Below are positions 26,121-34,949 of a stretch of 64,000 nt of DNA, piece after piece. This DNA comes from Quadrisphaera sp. RL12-1S (lineage in GTDB: Bacteria > Actinomycetota > Actinomycetes > Actinomycetales > Quadrisphaeraceae). A model generated the notes under the pieces. It was not told the origin of the DNA. It made no database searches and saw only the letters and a list, made by a program, of their open reading frames with translations. The position numbers were made by a program, and so were the translations under genes. Each line of letters opens with the position of its first letter. The stretch's first letter is position 1. The stretch lies in contig NZ_JACNME010000009.1 in assembly GCF_014270065.1 (NCBI RefSeq), positions 1 through 64,000 of the forward strand, read 5' to 3'.

Positions 26121-26429
26121 CTACTCCCGGGCGGGCCTGGCGGCCGCCACGAACGGCGCCAGGGCGGCCCGCAGCTGCTCCCGGTGCTCTCGCGACAGGT
26201 CGACCTCGTACCGCTGCCCCCGCAGGGAGAAGGCGACGGTCGCCACGTCGTCGGTGGAGCCGTCGATGCTGTCCGCGAAGGAGAGCTCGCCCTGGGGCCC
26301 CGCCAGCACCGGCCGGGGCGCCACCGCCTCCACCCGCGCCACCGCACCGGTGTGGCAGGCGCACGCGCACGCGGCGAACCGGCACCCTCCGTGATCGCTG
26401 GAGAAGCACCAGCTGGACCTGCCGCTCAC
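26121..26429 (-). CDS. Small protein with Lsr2-type dimerisation domain and Cys-rich N-terminus
   Basis: A 102-residue protein. Residues ~50-95 (FADSIDGSTDDVATVAF, then LRGQRYEVDLSREHREQL) match the N-terminal dimerisation domain of the nucleoid protein Lsr2, including the acidic start and the YEVDLS strand. The Lsr2 DNA-binding C-terminal domain (Arg-Gly-Arg hook) is absent. The first ~30 residues carry Cys8, Cys16, Cys21, Cys23, Cys25 with His13 and His26, a possible metal site. Such a protein could pair with Lsr2 and blunt its DNA bridging, or bind metal; both are inference. The start is GTG with weak GGAG upstream. Confidence 0.7.
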   Translation of the reverse strand: MSGRSSWCFSSDHGGCRFAACACACHTGAVARVEAVAPRPVLAGPQGELSFADSIDGSTDDVATVAFSLRGQRYEVDLSREHREQLRAALAPFVAAARPARE

Positions 26430-26479
26430 CCGCTCCGCACGCTCCTCACGCTTCTCACGTCCGCACCTACCCTGGTCGG

Positions 26480-26719
26480 GTGCGGTTCTACCTCAGGCGG
26501 GAGGAGCGACGGCCCGCGCCCTCCGCCCCTCCCGCGGACGACCGCCGCCCCTTCGGCGTCATCACCGCCGGCTGGCTCGTGCTCCTCGTGGTCGCGGTCC
26601 TCGCGCACGGCTGGCTGAGCAGCACCGGCCGCACCTGGTGGCTGTGGACGTGCGCGGCCGGTGCGGCGCTCGGCGTCGCGGCCCTGGCGCGGGAGGGCCG
26701 CCGGCGGCAGCGCCGCTGA
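26480..26719 (+). CDS. DUF2530-like small membrane protein
   Basis: A 79-residue protein with a basic start, a Pro/Asp-rich segment, two membrane helices (FGVITAGWLVLLVVAVLAHG and TWWLWTCAAGAALGVAALA) and a basic tail, as in DUF2530. The motif WWLWTCAAG is typical of the family. Function is unknown. The GTG start sits 6 bases after TACCCT and has no ribosome site, so it is probably leaderless. Confidence 0.7.
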   Translation: MRFYLRREERRPAPSAPPADDRRPFGVITAGWLVLLVVAVLAHGWLSSTGRTWWLWTCAAGAALGVAALAREGRRRQRR

Positions 26720-26743
26720 CGCCCCCGTCCTGGCCGGAGGGGC

Positions 26744-28036
26744 TCAGCCCGTGGCCGAGGCCGACGGCGCGGGCGTCGGCGACCCGGTCGGCGCCGACGG
26801 GCTGACCGCGGGGGACGGCTCCGCCGAGCGCGACGCCGTCGCGGACGCCGTCGCCGACGGGGTGCCCGTCGGGGACGCGGTGACCGAGGGCGAGGCGCCG
26901 CCGTCGTCCCCGCCGTCGTCCCCGTCCTGGCCACCGGCGCCCTGCTGCGGCGCGGACGGGAGGGTGCCCGCGGCGCAGTCGCGGCCCAGCTGCGCCAGCT
27001 CGTCGGCACCGCGGGCGCCGCCGGTCTGGGCCGCGCCGGTGAGCAGCTGCGGCTTCCCGGACCTGATGGTGGCCGGGTGCCACTGGCTGCCCTGCACGCC
27101 GTCCCGGCCCACCTGCACGGTCAGCACGCCGGTCTGGGTGCCCAGGGTGTTGCCGGGCTGGGCGTAGAAGTGGAAGTTGCCGAGCCCGTACGCCACGAAC
27201 GCCGAGCCGACCTGCGCCGTGGGCTGCAGCACGTGGGCGTGGCTGCCCACCACCACCGCCGCGCCCGCCTCGGCGAGGTCGGCGGCCAGGGACCGCTGCC
27301 GCGCGGTGGGGCACTGCACCCGCTCGGTCCCCCAGTGGAGGACGACGACGACCACGCGTCCCGCCTGCGCCTCGCTCCTGACGTCCCGGAGGAGCCGGTC
27401 GCTGTCCTTGGTGGAGGCCAGGCCGGGTCTGGTCGACGTCGCCGTCCAGGCGGTCTGCAGCGAGGAGTCGAGCACGTCGGTGGCGGCGATGACGGAGACG
27501 GGCACGCCCTGCGGCTCCAGGCGCAGCGGCCGGAACGCCTCGTCGACGTCGTCGCCGGCGCCCAGCACCGGCAGGCCGGCGGCGCGACCGGCCTCGAGGG
27601 TGTCCTGCAGGCCGGTGGTGCCGTAGTCCATGCCGTGGTTGTTGGCCACGCTGACGGCGTCCACCCCGGCGGCCTCCAGCGCGGCCACCGCCCGCGGCGG
27701 GGCCCGGAAGGTGAACTGCTTGTCCGCCCGCGTCCCGCCCCGGGTGACGGCGGTCTCGAGGTTCACCACCGCCAGGTCCGCCTGCGCGAGCACGTCGAAG
27801 GCGCTGCCGAGGTCGGTGGTGGACGACGACGAGCCCTCGAAGTGCACGTCCCCGGCGAAGGCCAGCACCGCCGTCCCGGGGGTGTGCACCACGCCGTCCG
27901 CGCCCGTGGTCGCGGCGCCGGCCGACGTCGGCGCCGGGTCCGGGTCGGCCCCGGTCGGGCTGCACCCCGACACCGCGAGGACCCCGGCCAGGGCGCCGGC
28001 CAGGGCGAGCGCCACCGGGCGCGGTCGGCGGGTCAC
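26744..28036 (-). CDS. CapA-family lipoprotein (metallophosphatase fold)
   Basis: A 430-residue surface lipoprotein with signal peptide and lipobox VSGC (Cys25). The central domain is the CapA/PgsA metallophosphatase-like fold: LAFAGDVHFEG, DLAVVNLETAV, VSVANNHGMDYG, HWGTERVQCPT and VVVGSHAHVLQPT are all present, so the metal site looks intact. The last ~70 residues are a Ser/Pro/Thr/Ala tail, perhaps wall-spanning. CapA is known from poly-gamma-glutamate capsule export, but no capB/capC lies here, so the role is open. The start GTG overlaps the stop of the sacsin-like gene by four bases. Confidence 0.88.
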   Translation of the reverse strand: MTRRPRPVALALAGALAGVLAVSGCSPTGADPDPAPTSAGAATTGADGVVHTPGTAVLAFAGDVHFEGSSSSTTDLGSAFDVLAQADLAVVNLETAVTRGGTRADKQFTFRAPPRAVAALEAAGVDAVSVANNHGMDYGTTGLQDTLEAGRAAGLPVLGAGDDVDEAFRPLRLEPQGVPVSVIAATDVLDSSLQTAWTATSTRPGLASTKDSDRLLRDVRSEAQAGRVVVVVLHWGTERVQCPTARQRSLAADLAEAGAAVVVGSHAHVLQPTAQVGSAFVAYGLGNFHFYAQPGNTLGTQTGVLTVQVGRDGVQGSQWHPATIRSGKPQLLTGAAQTGGARGADELAQLGRDCAAGTLPSAPQQGAGGQDGDDGGDDGGASPSVTASPTGTPSATASATASRSAEPSPAVSPSAPTGSPTPAPSASATG

Positions 28037-31000
28037 GGCCGCGCCCCGGCGGCGTCCTCGAGCAGCGCGGCGGCCGCCCGGCCCGGCGCGGCGAGCAGCT
28101 CCGCCACCAGCGCCCGCGACTCCCACCGGCCCGCCGCGAGCGCGAGGCCCCGGGCCAGGCCGTCGGGGGTGGTGGCCCGGACGTCGGCGTCCTCGCCGCG
28201 CCCGGTGACCCACCACGCCACGGGGGCGCCGTCCACGGTGAGCGCGTCGTGCTCGGTCCAGCGGCGCGGGCAGCCGGGCAGCGCGGCGCGCACCCGCGGC
28301 GGCACGTCGGCCGTCGAGCTGCGCCCCACGGGGTCCACTCTGCCTGCTGCGAGCTCGCTGCACAGGGGGACGTCCAGCACGTCCGCCAGAGCGGGGACGA
28401 GCCCGGCGCCCGCCACCAGCCGGGCGCCCAGGTCGGTGCGCTGCGACCAGCAGGGGTCGTCCACCACCACCGCCCGCTCGGCGGGGACCGCGACGACGGC
28501 TCCACCGGCGTCCAGCGCGAGCACGTGCGTGGGCGGTGCCAGGGCGGTGACCAGGGCGGGGTCGTCCGCGGCGGCCCGGCCCAGGGCCCGCCACAGCGGC
28601 AGCAGGGCGGTGATGTCCAGCGGTGGCGCCTGCCCCCGCTCGGCGAGGTCGGCGAGGTCGGCGGCGCCGTCGAGGACGCGCTGCCAGCCCCGCGCGTCGA
28701 GGTCGGCGGCGTCCGCGACCAGGCCCAGGGCCCGTCCCAGCGCGGCGTCCGCGCCCCGCGCCCAGGCCGGTGCGGGCGGCAGCACGGCCGCGAGCCCGGG
28801 GGCGCAGCCGGGTCCCGCGCAGCCGGCCAGGCCCAGCTCGGAGCGCAGCCAGCCGGCGCTCGGCGGCGCGAGGTCGAGCGCGGTGCCGTCCGGGCGCACC
28901 ACCCGCACCGGGTCGAGCACGGCGGCGCGCAGCGCGGGGACGGTGGCCAGGTGGTCCAGGAGCGCCCCCTCGGCGCCCTCGCGCAGGAGGTCGAGGTCGC
29001 GCACCAGCACCACGTCGGTGGCGGTGGCGCCGTCGCCGGCGCGCGCCAGGACCTCCTCGAGCCACTCGTGGCCGCCGGCCGCGTCGAGCAGCGCTGTCGG
29101 CGGGTCGTGGGGGTCGACCTCGCCGAGCACCAGCAGGGCCAGCGAGCCCGCCACACCGGCCGCGGCGAGCACGGGGGCGCCCCAGCGCTCCAGGAGGTCC
29201 GGGTGGGCGGGGGCCACCTCGTCGGGGTCGAGCAGGTCGGCCGCGGGAGAGCCGGGCAGCACCAGGCCCGCGGCGGGCAGCACCTCCCCGGTGCTCGCGG
29301 GCAGCGGCAGCTCGGTGAGCGCGGGCAGGTCGCCGGGCGCCAGCCCCTGCTCGGCCACCGCGCGGGCGACCAGCGCCAGCAGGTGGTCCACCCGCTCGTC
29401 GTCGTCGGCGAGGTCCTCGACCAGCGCGGCCACCTCGGGGGCGGCCAGCAGCTCGCGGGCCCCCGCCGGCTGCGCGCCCAGCGCGGTGAGCAGCCGGACG
29501 GCGGCGGGCTCGGCGGCCACCACCGGGTGCGCGAGCCGCAGACCGGCGTCGGCGAGGTCGGCGAGCGCCGGGGTCTGCCCGCCGGTGGCCAGCAGCACGC
29601 CGCGGGGGGAGGCGGCGGTGCGCCCGTCCGCCAGCGGGACCCGCAGCACGGCCAGCTGCTCGCGGGCGGCCGGGTCGAGCGCGGCGGGTGCCAGCGCGGC
29701 GGCGGCCGCGCACCACGCGGCGGGCTCCGGGGGCAGCACCTCGGCCACCTCCGCCAGGCCCACCCGGCGCACCCCCAGCACCTCCAGGGCGGCGCGGGCG
29801 CGGCGCGGGGCCGCGACCAGGCCCGCGACCAGGGGCGCCAGCGCCGCCAGCGCCGTCGGGTCGTCGGCGAGCGGTCCGTCGTCCAGGGCCTGCGCCCGGT
29901 CGGGGCGCAGCGGTCCCCCCGCCTCGACCGGCAGCAGCACCGGCGCACCCGCCAGCGCGTCCACCGCCGCATGGCGCACCGCGGCGTCCACCCACCCCGC
30001 GGCCAGGCCCACGGGCACGGCCTCGAGCACGTCCTCCCCGGCGAGCGCCCGCTCCTGGAGCAGCGCGGCATAGGCCGCCCCGGCCTCGCGGAGCGCGCGG
30101 TGGGCGGCGGGACCGTCGGGCACGCGGCGCCGGCCGGCGTCGAGGGGCAGGTCGGCCACGAGCACGGCGGGCAGGTCCAGCGGCTCGTCGGTGGGGGTGG
30201 GCGCCAGCAGCACCCCGGGCAGCCGCACCTCCCGCTCGCCACCGCCGCGGGGCCGGGCCCACGCCACCGACCAGCCGGTGCGCTGGGCGCGCTCGCGCTC
30301 CTCCGCGCCCAGCCCGGCCAGCTCGCAGGCCTCGAAGGACCCGCGGCGCCCGACCCGGTGCCAGCGCAGGTCGACGTCGCGCAGCACGCGGGGCGCGCGT
30401 CCGGGCAGCTGCACCGCCACCTCGGCCAGCGCCGGCAGGGCGAGCAGGAGGAGGTCGTCCACGGCCTCCAGCGCCGCCTCGGCCGCCGCGACCGTCCCGC
30501 GGTCCCGCAGGACGACGACGGCGGCGGTGTCGCAGCCCTCCGCCTCCAGCAGCGCGCGCACGTCGCCGGGGGCGTCCACGGCGAACGGCAGCCGCAGCAC
30601 CGGCACGGGCCCGCCCGCGGGCAGGCCCGCGGCGGCGCGCGCGAGGTCGGCGCTGAAGCGGACCCCGTGGGTCCGCGAGGTCCACGTGACGTCGTCACCG
30701 AGCGCCAGCAGGGAGGCGGCGCCCACCCCGAACCGCCCGGTCAGCCCGGTCGGCCCGGCGCCGGCGCGCTTGGCGGAGGCCCGCAGCGCGGCCAGCGCGC
30801 GCACGCCGTCGGCGTCCAGCGGTGCGCCGGTGTTCAGCGCGAGCAGCCGGGGGCGCGCGTCGTCGTCCTCGAGGCGCAGGACGAGCCGCCCGGGCCGGCC
30901 GGCGCGCGCGGCGGCGTCGGCGGCGTTCTGGGCCAGCTCCACCACCGCGCGGTCGCGGTAGGAGCCGAGGACCAGGTCCTCCTCGGCGTTGGCGTCCTCG

Positions 31001-31107
31001 CGGAGCCGGTCCGGCCAGGCCGCCCACGCGTCGAGGACGGCGCGGCGCAGCGCCGCCGCGCCGAACGGGTCGGACCCGTCAGCGGGGAGGTCAGACGGGG
31101 TCGACAC
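28033..31107 (-). CDS. Sacsin-like ATPase (Hsp90-type GHKL domain)
   Basis: A 1024-residue protein. The N-terminal ~200 residues are a GHKL ATP-binding domain like that of sacsin: VVELAQNAADAA at 55-66 (Asn61 as metal-binding Asn), LNTGAPLDADG at 91-101, ASLRAS-type lid segment near 110 and GRFGVGAASLLAL at 124-136. The remaining ~800 residues are Ala/Leu/Val/Asp-rich without a domain I recognise. Sacsin-type domains are thought to act in chaperoning. The gene overlaps DUF3027 upstream by 17 bp and the CapA gene downstream by 4 bp. The association with DUF3027 recurs in actinobacteria; the function is unestablished. Confidence 0.82.
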   Translation of the reverse strand: MSTPSDLPADGSDPFGAAALRRAVLDAWAAWPDRLREDANAEEDLVLGSYRDRAVVELAQNAADAAARAGRPGRLVLRLEDDDARPRLLALNTGAPLDADGVRALAALRASAKRAGAGPTGLTGRFGVGAASLLALGDDVTWTSRTHGVRFSADLARAAAGLPAGGPVPVLRLPFAVDAPGDVRALLEAEGCDTAAVVVLRDRGTVAAAEAALEAVDDLLLLALPALAEVAVQLPGRAPRVLRDVDLRWHRVGRRGSFEACELAGLGAEERERAQRTGWSVAWARPRGGGEREVRLPGVLLAPTPTDEPLDLPAVLVADLPLDAGRRRVPDGPAAHRALREAGAAYAALLQERALAGEDVLEAVPVGLAAGWVDAAVRHAAVDALAGAPVLLPVEAGGPLRPDRAQALDDGPLADDPTALAALAPLVAGLVAAPRRARAALEVLGVRRVGLAEVAEVLPPEPAAWCAAAAALAPAALDPAAREQLAVLRVPLADGRTAASPRGVLLATGGQTPALADLADAGLRLAHPVVAAEPAAVRLLTALGAQPAGARELLAAPEVAALVEDLADDDERVDHLLALVARAVAEQGLAPGDLPALTELPLPASTGEVLPAAGLVLPGSPAADLLDPDEVAPAHPDLLERWGAPVLAAAGVAGSLALLVLGEVDPHDPPTALLDAAGGHEWLEEVLARAGDGATATDVVLVRDLDLLREGAEGALLDHLATVPALRAAVLDPVRVVRPDGTALDLAPPSAGWLRSELGLAGCAGPGCAPGLAAVLPPAPAWARGADAALGRALGLVADAADLDARGWQRVLDGAADLADLAERGQAPPLDITALLPLWRALGRAAADDPALVTALAPPTHVLALDAGGAVVAVPAERAVVVDDPCWSQRTDLGARLVAGAGLVPALADVLDVPLCSELAAGRVDPVGRSSTADVPPRVRAALPGCPRRWTEHDALTVDGAPVAWWVTGRGEDADVRATTPDGLARGLALAAGRWESRALVAELLAAPGRAAAALLEDAAGARP

Positions 31108-31891
31108 CGCGCTCGTCGAGCACCAGCGAGCCGCGCGGCTCCGGCTCGAGCACCTGGTCGGTCTCGCTGTGGGCGCCGCAGCCGTGGTCGACCGAGACCA
31201 CCTGCCCGTCCGAGGGCGACCACTCGTTGGCGCAGACGCCGAACACCGTGCTCAGCGGACCGGCCAGGCGCAGGTAGAAGCCGCAGGAGGCGCACGGCGC
31301 CGCCGCCGCCCGGGCCTGCTCGGCGGTGGGTCCGTGGGAGCCGGTGTACCAGCGGGTGGCGGCGTCGTCGCGCCCCTCGGCGGAGAGCACGCGGGCACGG
31401 CCGAGCCCCAGCTCCCACAGGGCGACGCGGTCGGCCTCGTCCTGGTCGGCCTCGCCGTCACCGCCGTCCGGGCGGGTGCCGGGCACGGCCGTGTAGCCGG
31501 GCTCCAGGCGGGGGTCGTCGACGATGCGGGGCAGCACGTCGTGCGGACCCACGTCCCCGGGGCGCAGCCGCTCGTCCCACGGCAGCCAGGCCGGGGCCAG
31601 CACCGCGCCGGTCTCGGGCAGCAGCGACACCTCGCTGACCGTGGCCGTCTTGGCGCGCGAGGCCCGGGCCACCACCACGGTCCAGGCCCAGTCGCGGTAG
31701 CCGGGGTCGGTGGAGGCGAAGCGGTGCACCACCACGCGGTCGCCCTCCGGCACCGCGCCGAGGTGCTCGCCGACGGTGGCGGGACCGCCGGAGGTCTCCC
31801 GGGAGACGTCCTCGGCGGCCCCGCGGGCCAGGTCGACGGCGGCCGCGGCGACGGCGTCCAGCACGGGGCGTCGGGTGCGCGTGGCGGGCAC
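31091..31891 (-). CDS. DUF3027 protein
   Basis: A 266-residue protein of the DUF3027 family, an actinobacterial family of unknown role. Visible marks are RFASTDPGYRDWAWTVVVARASRAK, LLPETGAVLAPAWLPWDERLRPGD and a late Cys-containing block CASCGFYLRLAGPLSTVFGVC followed by VSVDHGCGAHSE, which could bind zinc through Cys and His. It overlaps the sacsin-like ATPase gene by 17 bp and lies 43 bp downstream of the cold-shock gene, so the set looks like one operon. Confidence 0.85.
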   Translation of the reverse strand: MPATRTRRPVLDAVAAAAVDLARGAAEDVSRETSGGPATVGEHLGAVPEGDRVVVHRFASTDPGYRDWAWTVVVARASRAKTATVSEVSLLPETGAVLAPAWLPWDERLRPGDVGPHDVLPRIVDDPRLEPGYTAVPGTRPDGGDGEADQDEADRVALWELGLGRARVLSAEGRDDAATRWYTGSHGPTAEQARAAAAPCASCGFYLRLAGPLSTVFGVCANEWSPSDGQVVSVDHGCGAHSETDQVLEPEPRGSLVLDERGVDPV

Positions 31892-31934
31892 GGGTCCTCC
31901 AGTCGGGCGAGCGGTCGGGCGGCCTGGCGGCCGG

Positions 31935-32318
31935 TCAGGCGTCGAGGTCGTCGGCGACCTTGCGCAGCACCGCCGCCACCTTGCCGGTGCTGGCGCGGTC
32001 GGGGTAGCGGCCGCGCCGCAGCTGGCCGGACAGGCCCTCGAGCACCTTGATGAGGTCCTCCACGATGCCGACCATGTCCTCGGCGGGCTTGCGCTGGGCC
32101 GCGGCCACGGAGTGCGCGGGCTCGAGCACCTTGACCGACAGCGCCTGCTTGCCGCGGCGGCCGTCGGCCACCCCGAACTCCAGGCGGGCGCCCTGCTTGA
32201 CGGTCGCGGTGCCGGCGGGCAGCGCGGAGGCGTGGAGGAAGACCTCCTCGCCGTCGTCGGTGGCGAGGAAGCCGAAGCCGCGCTCGGCGTCGAACCACTT
32301 GACCTTGCCAGTGGGCAC
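31935..32318 (-). CDS. Cold-shock-domain protein with C-terminal extension
   Basis: A 127-residue protein. Residues 1-66 are a cold-shock domain (GKVKWFDAERGFGFLATD with RNP1, EVFLHASAL with RNP2) that binds single-stranded RNA or DNA. Residues ~67-127 are an added helical segment (DMVGIVEDLIKVLEGLSGQL, ASTGKVAAVLRKVADDLDA) absent from the ~67-residue CspA form. The start ATG lies behind a GC-rich leader, and an upstream divergent gene starts at 32433. It may head the operon with DUF3027, the sacsin-like ATPase and CapA. Confidence 0.88.
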   Translation of the reverse strand: MPTGKVKWFDAERGFGFLATDDGEEVFLHASALPAGTATVKQGARLEFGVADGRRGKQALSVKVLEPAHSVAAAQRKPAEDMVGIVEDLIKVLEGLSGQLRRGRYPDRASTGKVAAVLRKVADDLDA

Positions 32319-32432
32319 GGTGGGACCTCAGGACTCTCGTGTCGGTGGGTGGGGGCCTGGTGAGCGTCTCTGCGGCCCGGGCAGCAAGCCTACCGGGGCG
32401 GGTCAACGCCGTTCCCCGCGTACGGTGTTCCG

Positions 32433-34817
32433 GTGCCGGCCCCCCGCTCCCTGGCCGATGACCTGCGCTCCCGCGACGACGACGCGCTCACCGACCTCCT
32501 GCTGAGCCGCCCCGACCTCGCCGCCCCGGTCCCCGGTGACACCGCCTCGCTGGCGGCGCGCGCGAGCACGCGCGTGAGCACCCAGCGCGCCGTCGACAGG
32601 CTCACCACCCCGCAGCTGCAGGTGCTCGAGGCGCTCGTGGCGCTGGCGGGCGCCGCCGCCGAGCCGGTGGGGCTGCCGGCCCTGGTCCGGGCCTGCGCCG
32701 CGCCCCGGGCGCGGGTGCTCCCCCCGCTGCGCCGGCTGCGCGCCCTGGCGCTGGTGTGGGGCCCCGACGCCGCGCTGCGGCCGGTCCGCACCGCCGCCGA
32801 CGTGCTCGGCCCGACCCCGGCCGGTCTGGGCGCCACCCTGCGGGAGGCCCTGGGCACCCGTTCCCCCGAGCGCGTCCGCGAGCTCGCCGAGGACCTGGGC
32901 CTGCCCAGCGCGGGCGACCCCGTGGCCGACCTCGACGCGGTGGGCGCGCTGCTGTCGGACCCGGAGCGGCTGCGCGCGCTGCTCGAGACCGCCCCGGCCG
33001 CCTCCCGCGACCTGCTCGACCGGCTCACGTGGGGCCCGCCGACGGGCGCCGTGGCGGGCGCCGACCGCTCCGTGCGCACCGCCGAGGCGGCCACGCCGCT
33101 GGAGTGGCTGCTGGCGCGCGGGCTGCTGGCCGCCGCCGGGCCCGGCCACGTGGTGCTGCCCCGCGAGGTGGCCGTGGCGCTGCGCGGCGGGGCCGTGCTC
33201 GCCGGGCTGGACGACGAGCCGCCGCCGCTGACCCCGCCGCCGTCGACCGGCGCCGCGCGGCGCCCCTCGCTGGTGGACGGCGCCGCGGCCGGGCAGGCCG
33301 CGGAGGCGGTGCGGCTGGTGGAGTCGCTGCTCACCGCCTGGAGCGCCGCGCCGCCGCCGGTGCTGCGCGCGGGCGGGCTGGGCGTGCGCGAGCTGAAGCG
33401 CCTCGCCGACCGCCTCGAGGTGGACGGCGAGCAGGCCGCGTTCTGGGCCGAGCTGGCCCGCGCCGCCGGCCTGGTCGGCGACGACGGCGAGGCCGACGCC
33501 GCCTGGGCGCCCACGCCGGCCTCCGACGAGTGGCTGGAGCTGGGCGTGCCGCAGCGCTGGGCCGCGCTGGCCGGCGCCTGGCTGCGCACCTCCCGCGTCC
33601 CGGGCCTGGTGGGCGAGAAGGACGCGCGCGGCGCCGCCCGCACCACCCTGTCCGACGACCTCGACCGGACCACCGCCGCCCCCGTGCGCCGCGCGGTGCT
33701 GGAGGCCCTGGCCTCGCTCGAGCCGGGCACCGGCGCGAGCGAGGCGGCGCTGCTGGAGCGGGTGCGCTGGCAGGCGCCCCGGCGGGCCGGGGCGCTGGCA
33801 CCGCGCCTGGTGGCGTGGGCGCTGCGGGAGGGCGCGTGGCTGGGCGCGCTCGCCCTGGGCGCCGCGGCCGAGCACGGCCGGGCGCTGCTCGACGGCGACC
33901 CCGCCGGCGTCCTCGCGCGCCACCTGCCCGAGCCCGTCGAGCAGGTGCTGCTGCAGGCGGACCTCACCGCCGTCGCGCCCGGTCCCCTCGTGCGGCCGGT
34001 GGCGCTGGAGCTGGCGCTCGTGGCCGACGTCGACTCCCGCGGCGGCGCCACCGTCTACCGGTTCACGGCCTCCTCCGTGCGCCGCGCGATGGACGTGGGC
34101 CGCTCGGGCGACGACGTGCTGGCGTTCCTGCGCGGCGCCTCCGCCACCCCGGTGCCGCAGGCGCTGGAGGTGCTCGTGCGCGACGTCGCCCGCCGCCACG
34201 GGCGGCTGCGGGTGGGCGTGGCGTCCTCCTACCTGCGCAGCGACGACGAGGCCGCGCTCGCGGAGGTCCTCACCGCCCGCGCCGCCGCGCCGCTGCGGCT
34301 GCGCCGGCTCGCGCCGACGGTCGCCGCGGCCCAGGCGGACCCCGCCACGGTGCTGGAGGTCCTGCGCTCCCTGGGGCTGGCGCCGGCGGTGGAGGGCGGC
34401 GACGGCGACGTCGTCCTGCACGCCCCCAGCGCCCGGCGCACCCCGCCGCGCCAGGTGCCCCGCCCCGTGACGGGAGACCCGCCGGCCCCGACCCCGGGGC
34501 AGGTGGCCGGGGTGGTCGCGGGCCTGCGCTCGGGCGACACCGAGGCGGTCCGCCGCGCCGCGGCCGAGGCCGACGGGCGCGGCGGTCCGCCGGCGCTCAC
34601 CGCCACCGACCCGGCGTCCGCGCTGGCGGCGCTGCGCGACGCCGCGAGCGCCGGGCGCGCCGTGTGGGTGGGCACCTCCGACGCGGCCGGGCGCCTCGTG
34701 GTGCGCCAGCTGTCCCCGGTGGCCGTGGACGGCGGTCTGGTCACGGCGCTGGACGCGGAGTCCGGGCAGGTGCGGACCATGTCGGTGCACCGGATCAGCG
34801 GCGTCGCCCTGGCCTGA
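32433..34817 (+). CDS. Helicase-associated (Helicase_C_3-type) protein
   Basis: A 794-residue protein without Walker motifs, of the family annotated as helicase C-terminal/XPB-Ssl2-like domain in actinobacteria. The N-terminus (LADDLRSRDDDALTDLLLSRPDL, QLQVLEALVALAG) has winged-helix-like segments. The C-terminal ~250 residues, DLTAVAPGPLVRPVALELAL and YRFTASSVRRAMDVGRSGDDVL, match Helicase_C_3, and the end resembles a WYL-like strand set. The XPB helicase itself is encoded 760 bp downstream, so joint action in nucleotide excision repair or transcription-coupled events is an inference from proximity. The GTG sits 6 bases after TACGGT; a leaderless start is likely. Confidence 0.8.
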   Translation: MPAPRSLADDLRSRDDDALTDLLLSRPDLAAPVPGDTASLAARASTRVSTQRAVDRLTTPQLQVLEALVALAGAAAEPVGLPALVRACAAPRARVLPPLRRLRALALVWGPDAALRPVRTAADVLGPTPAGLGATLREALGTRSPERVRELAEDLGLPSAGDPVADLDAVGALLSDPERLRALLETAPAASRDLLDRLTWGPPTGAVAGADRSVRTAEAATPLEWLLARGLLAAAGPGHVVLPREVAVALRGGAVLAGLDDEPPPLTPPPSTGAARRPSLVDGAAAGQAAEAVRLVESLLTAWSAAPPPVLRAGGLGVRELKRLADRLEVDGEQAAFWAELARAAGLVGDDGEADAAWAPTPASDEWLELGVPQRWAALAGAWLRTSRVPGLVGEKDARGAARTTLSDDLDRTTAAPVRRAVLEALASLEPGTGASEAALLERVRWQAPRRAGALAPRLVAWALREGAWLGALALGAAAEHGRALLDGDPAGVLARHLPEPVEQVLLQADLTAVAPGPLVRPVALELALVADVDSRGGATVYRFTASSVRRAMDVGRSGDDVLAFLRGASATPVPQALEVLVRDVARRHGRLRVGVASSYLRSDDEAALAEVLTARAAAPLRLRRLAPTVAAAQADPATVLEVLRSLGLAPAVEGGDGDVVLHAPSARRTPPRQVPRPVTGDPPAPTPGQVAGVVAGLRSGDTEAVRRAAAEADGRGGPPALTATDPASALAALRDAASAGRAVWVGTSDAAGRLVVRQLSPVAVDGGLVTALDAESGQVRTMSVHRISGVALA

Positions 34818-34949
34818 CCGCTCGAGGGCCGTCGATCCTGCTCAGGCGAACGGTCCGGGGAGACGAGACTGACCACCGGCCGCGCAGCACGCTGCGCGAC
34901 GCGTCCGCGACTAGCGTGGGAGGACTGCTCTGCCTCGGGAAGGACGCAC

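Noticed and set aside
26562-30698. Very long open frames on the minus strand across the CapA and sacsin-like genes
   Set aside because: High GC leaves several frames open; only the frames of the CapA-like and sacsin-like proteins show recognisable motifs and fit the 4-bp overlap.
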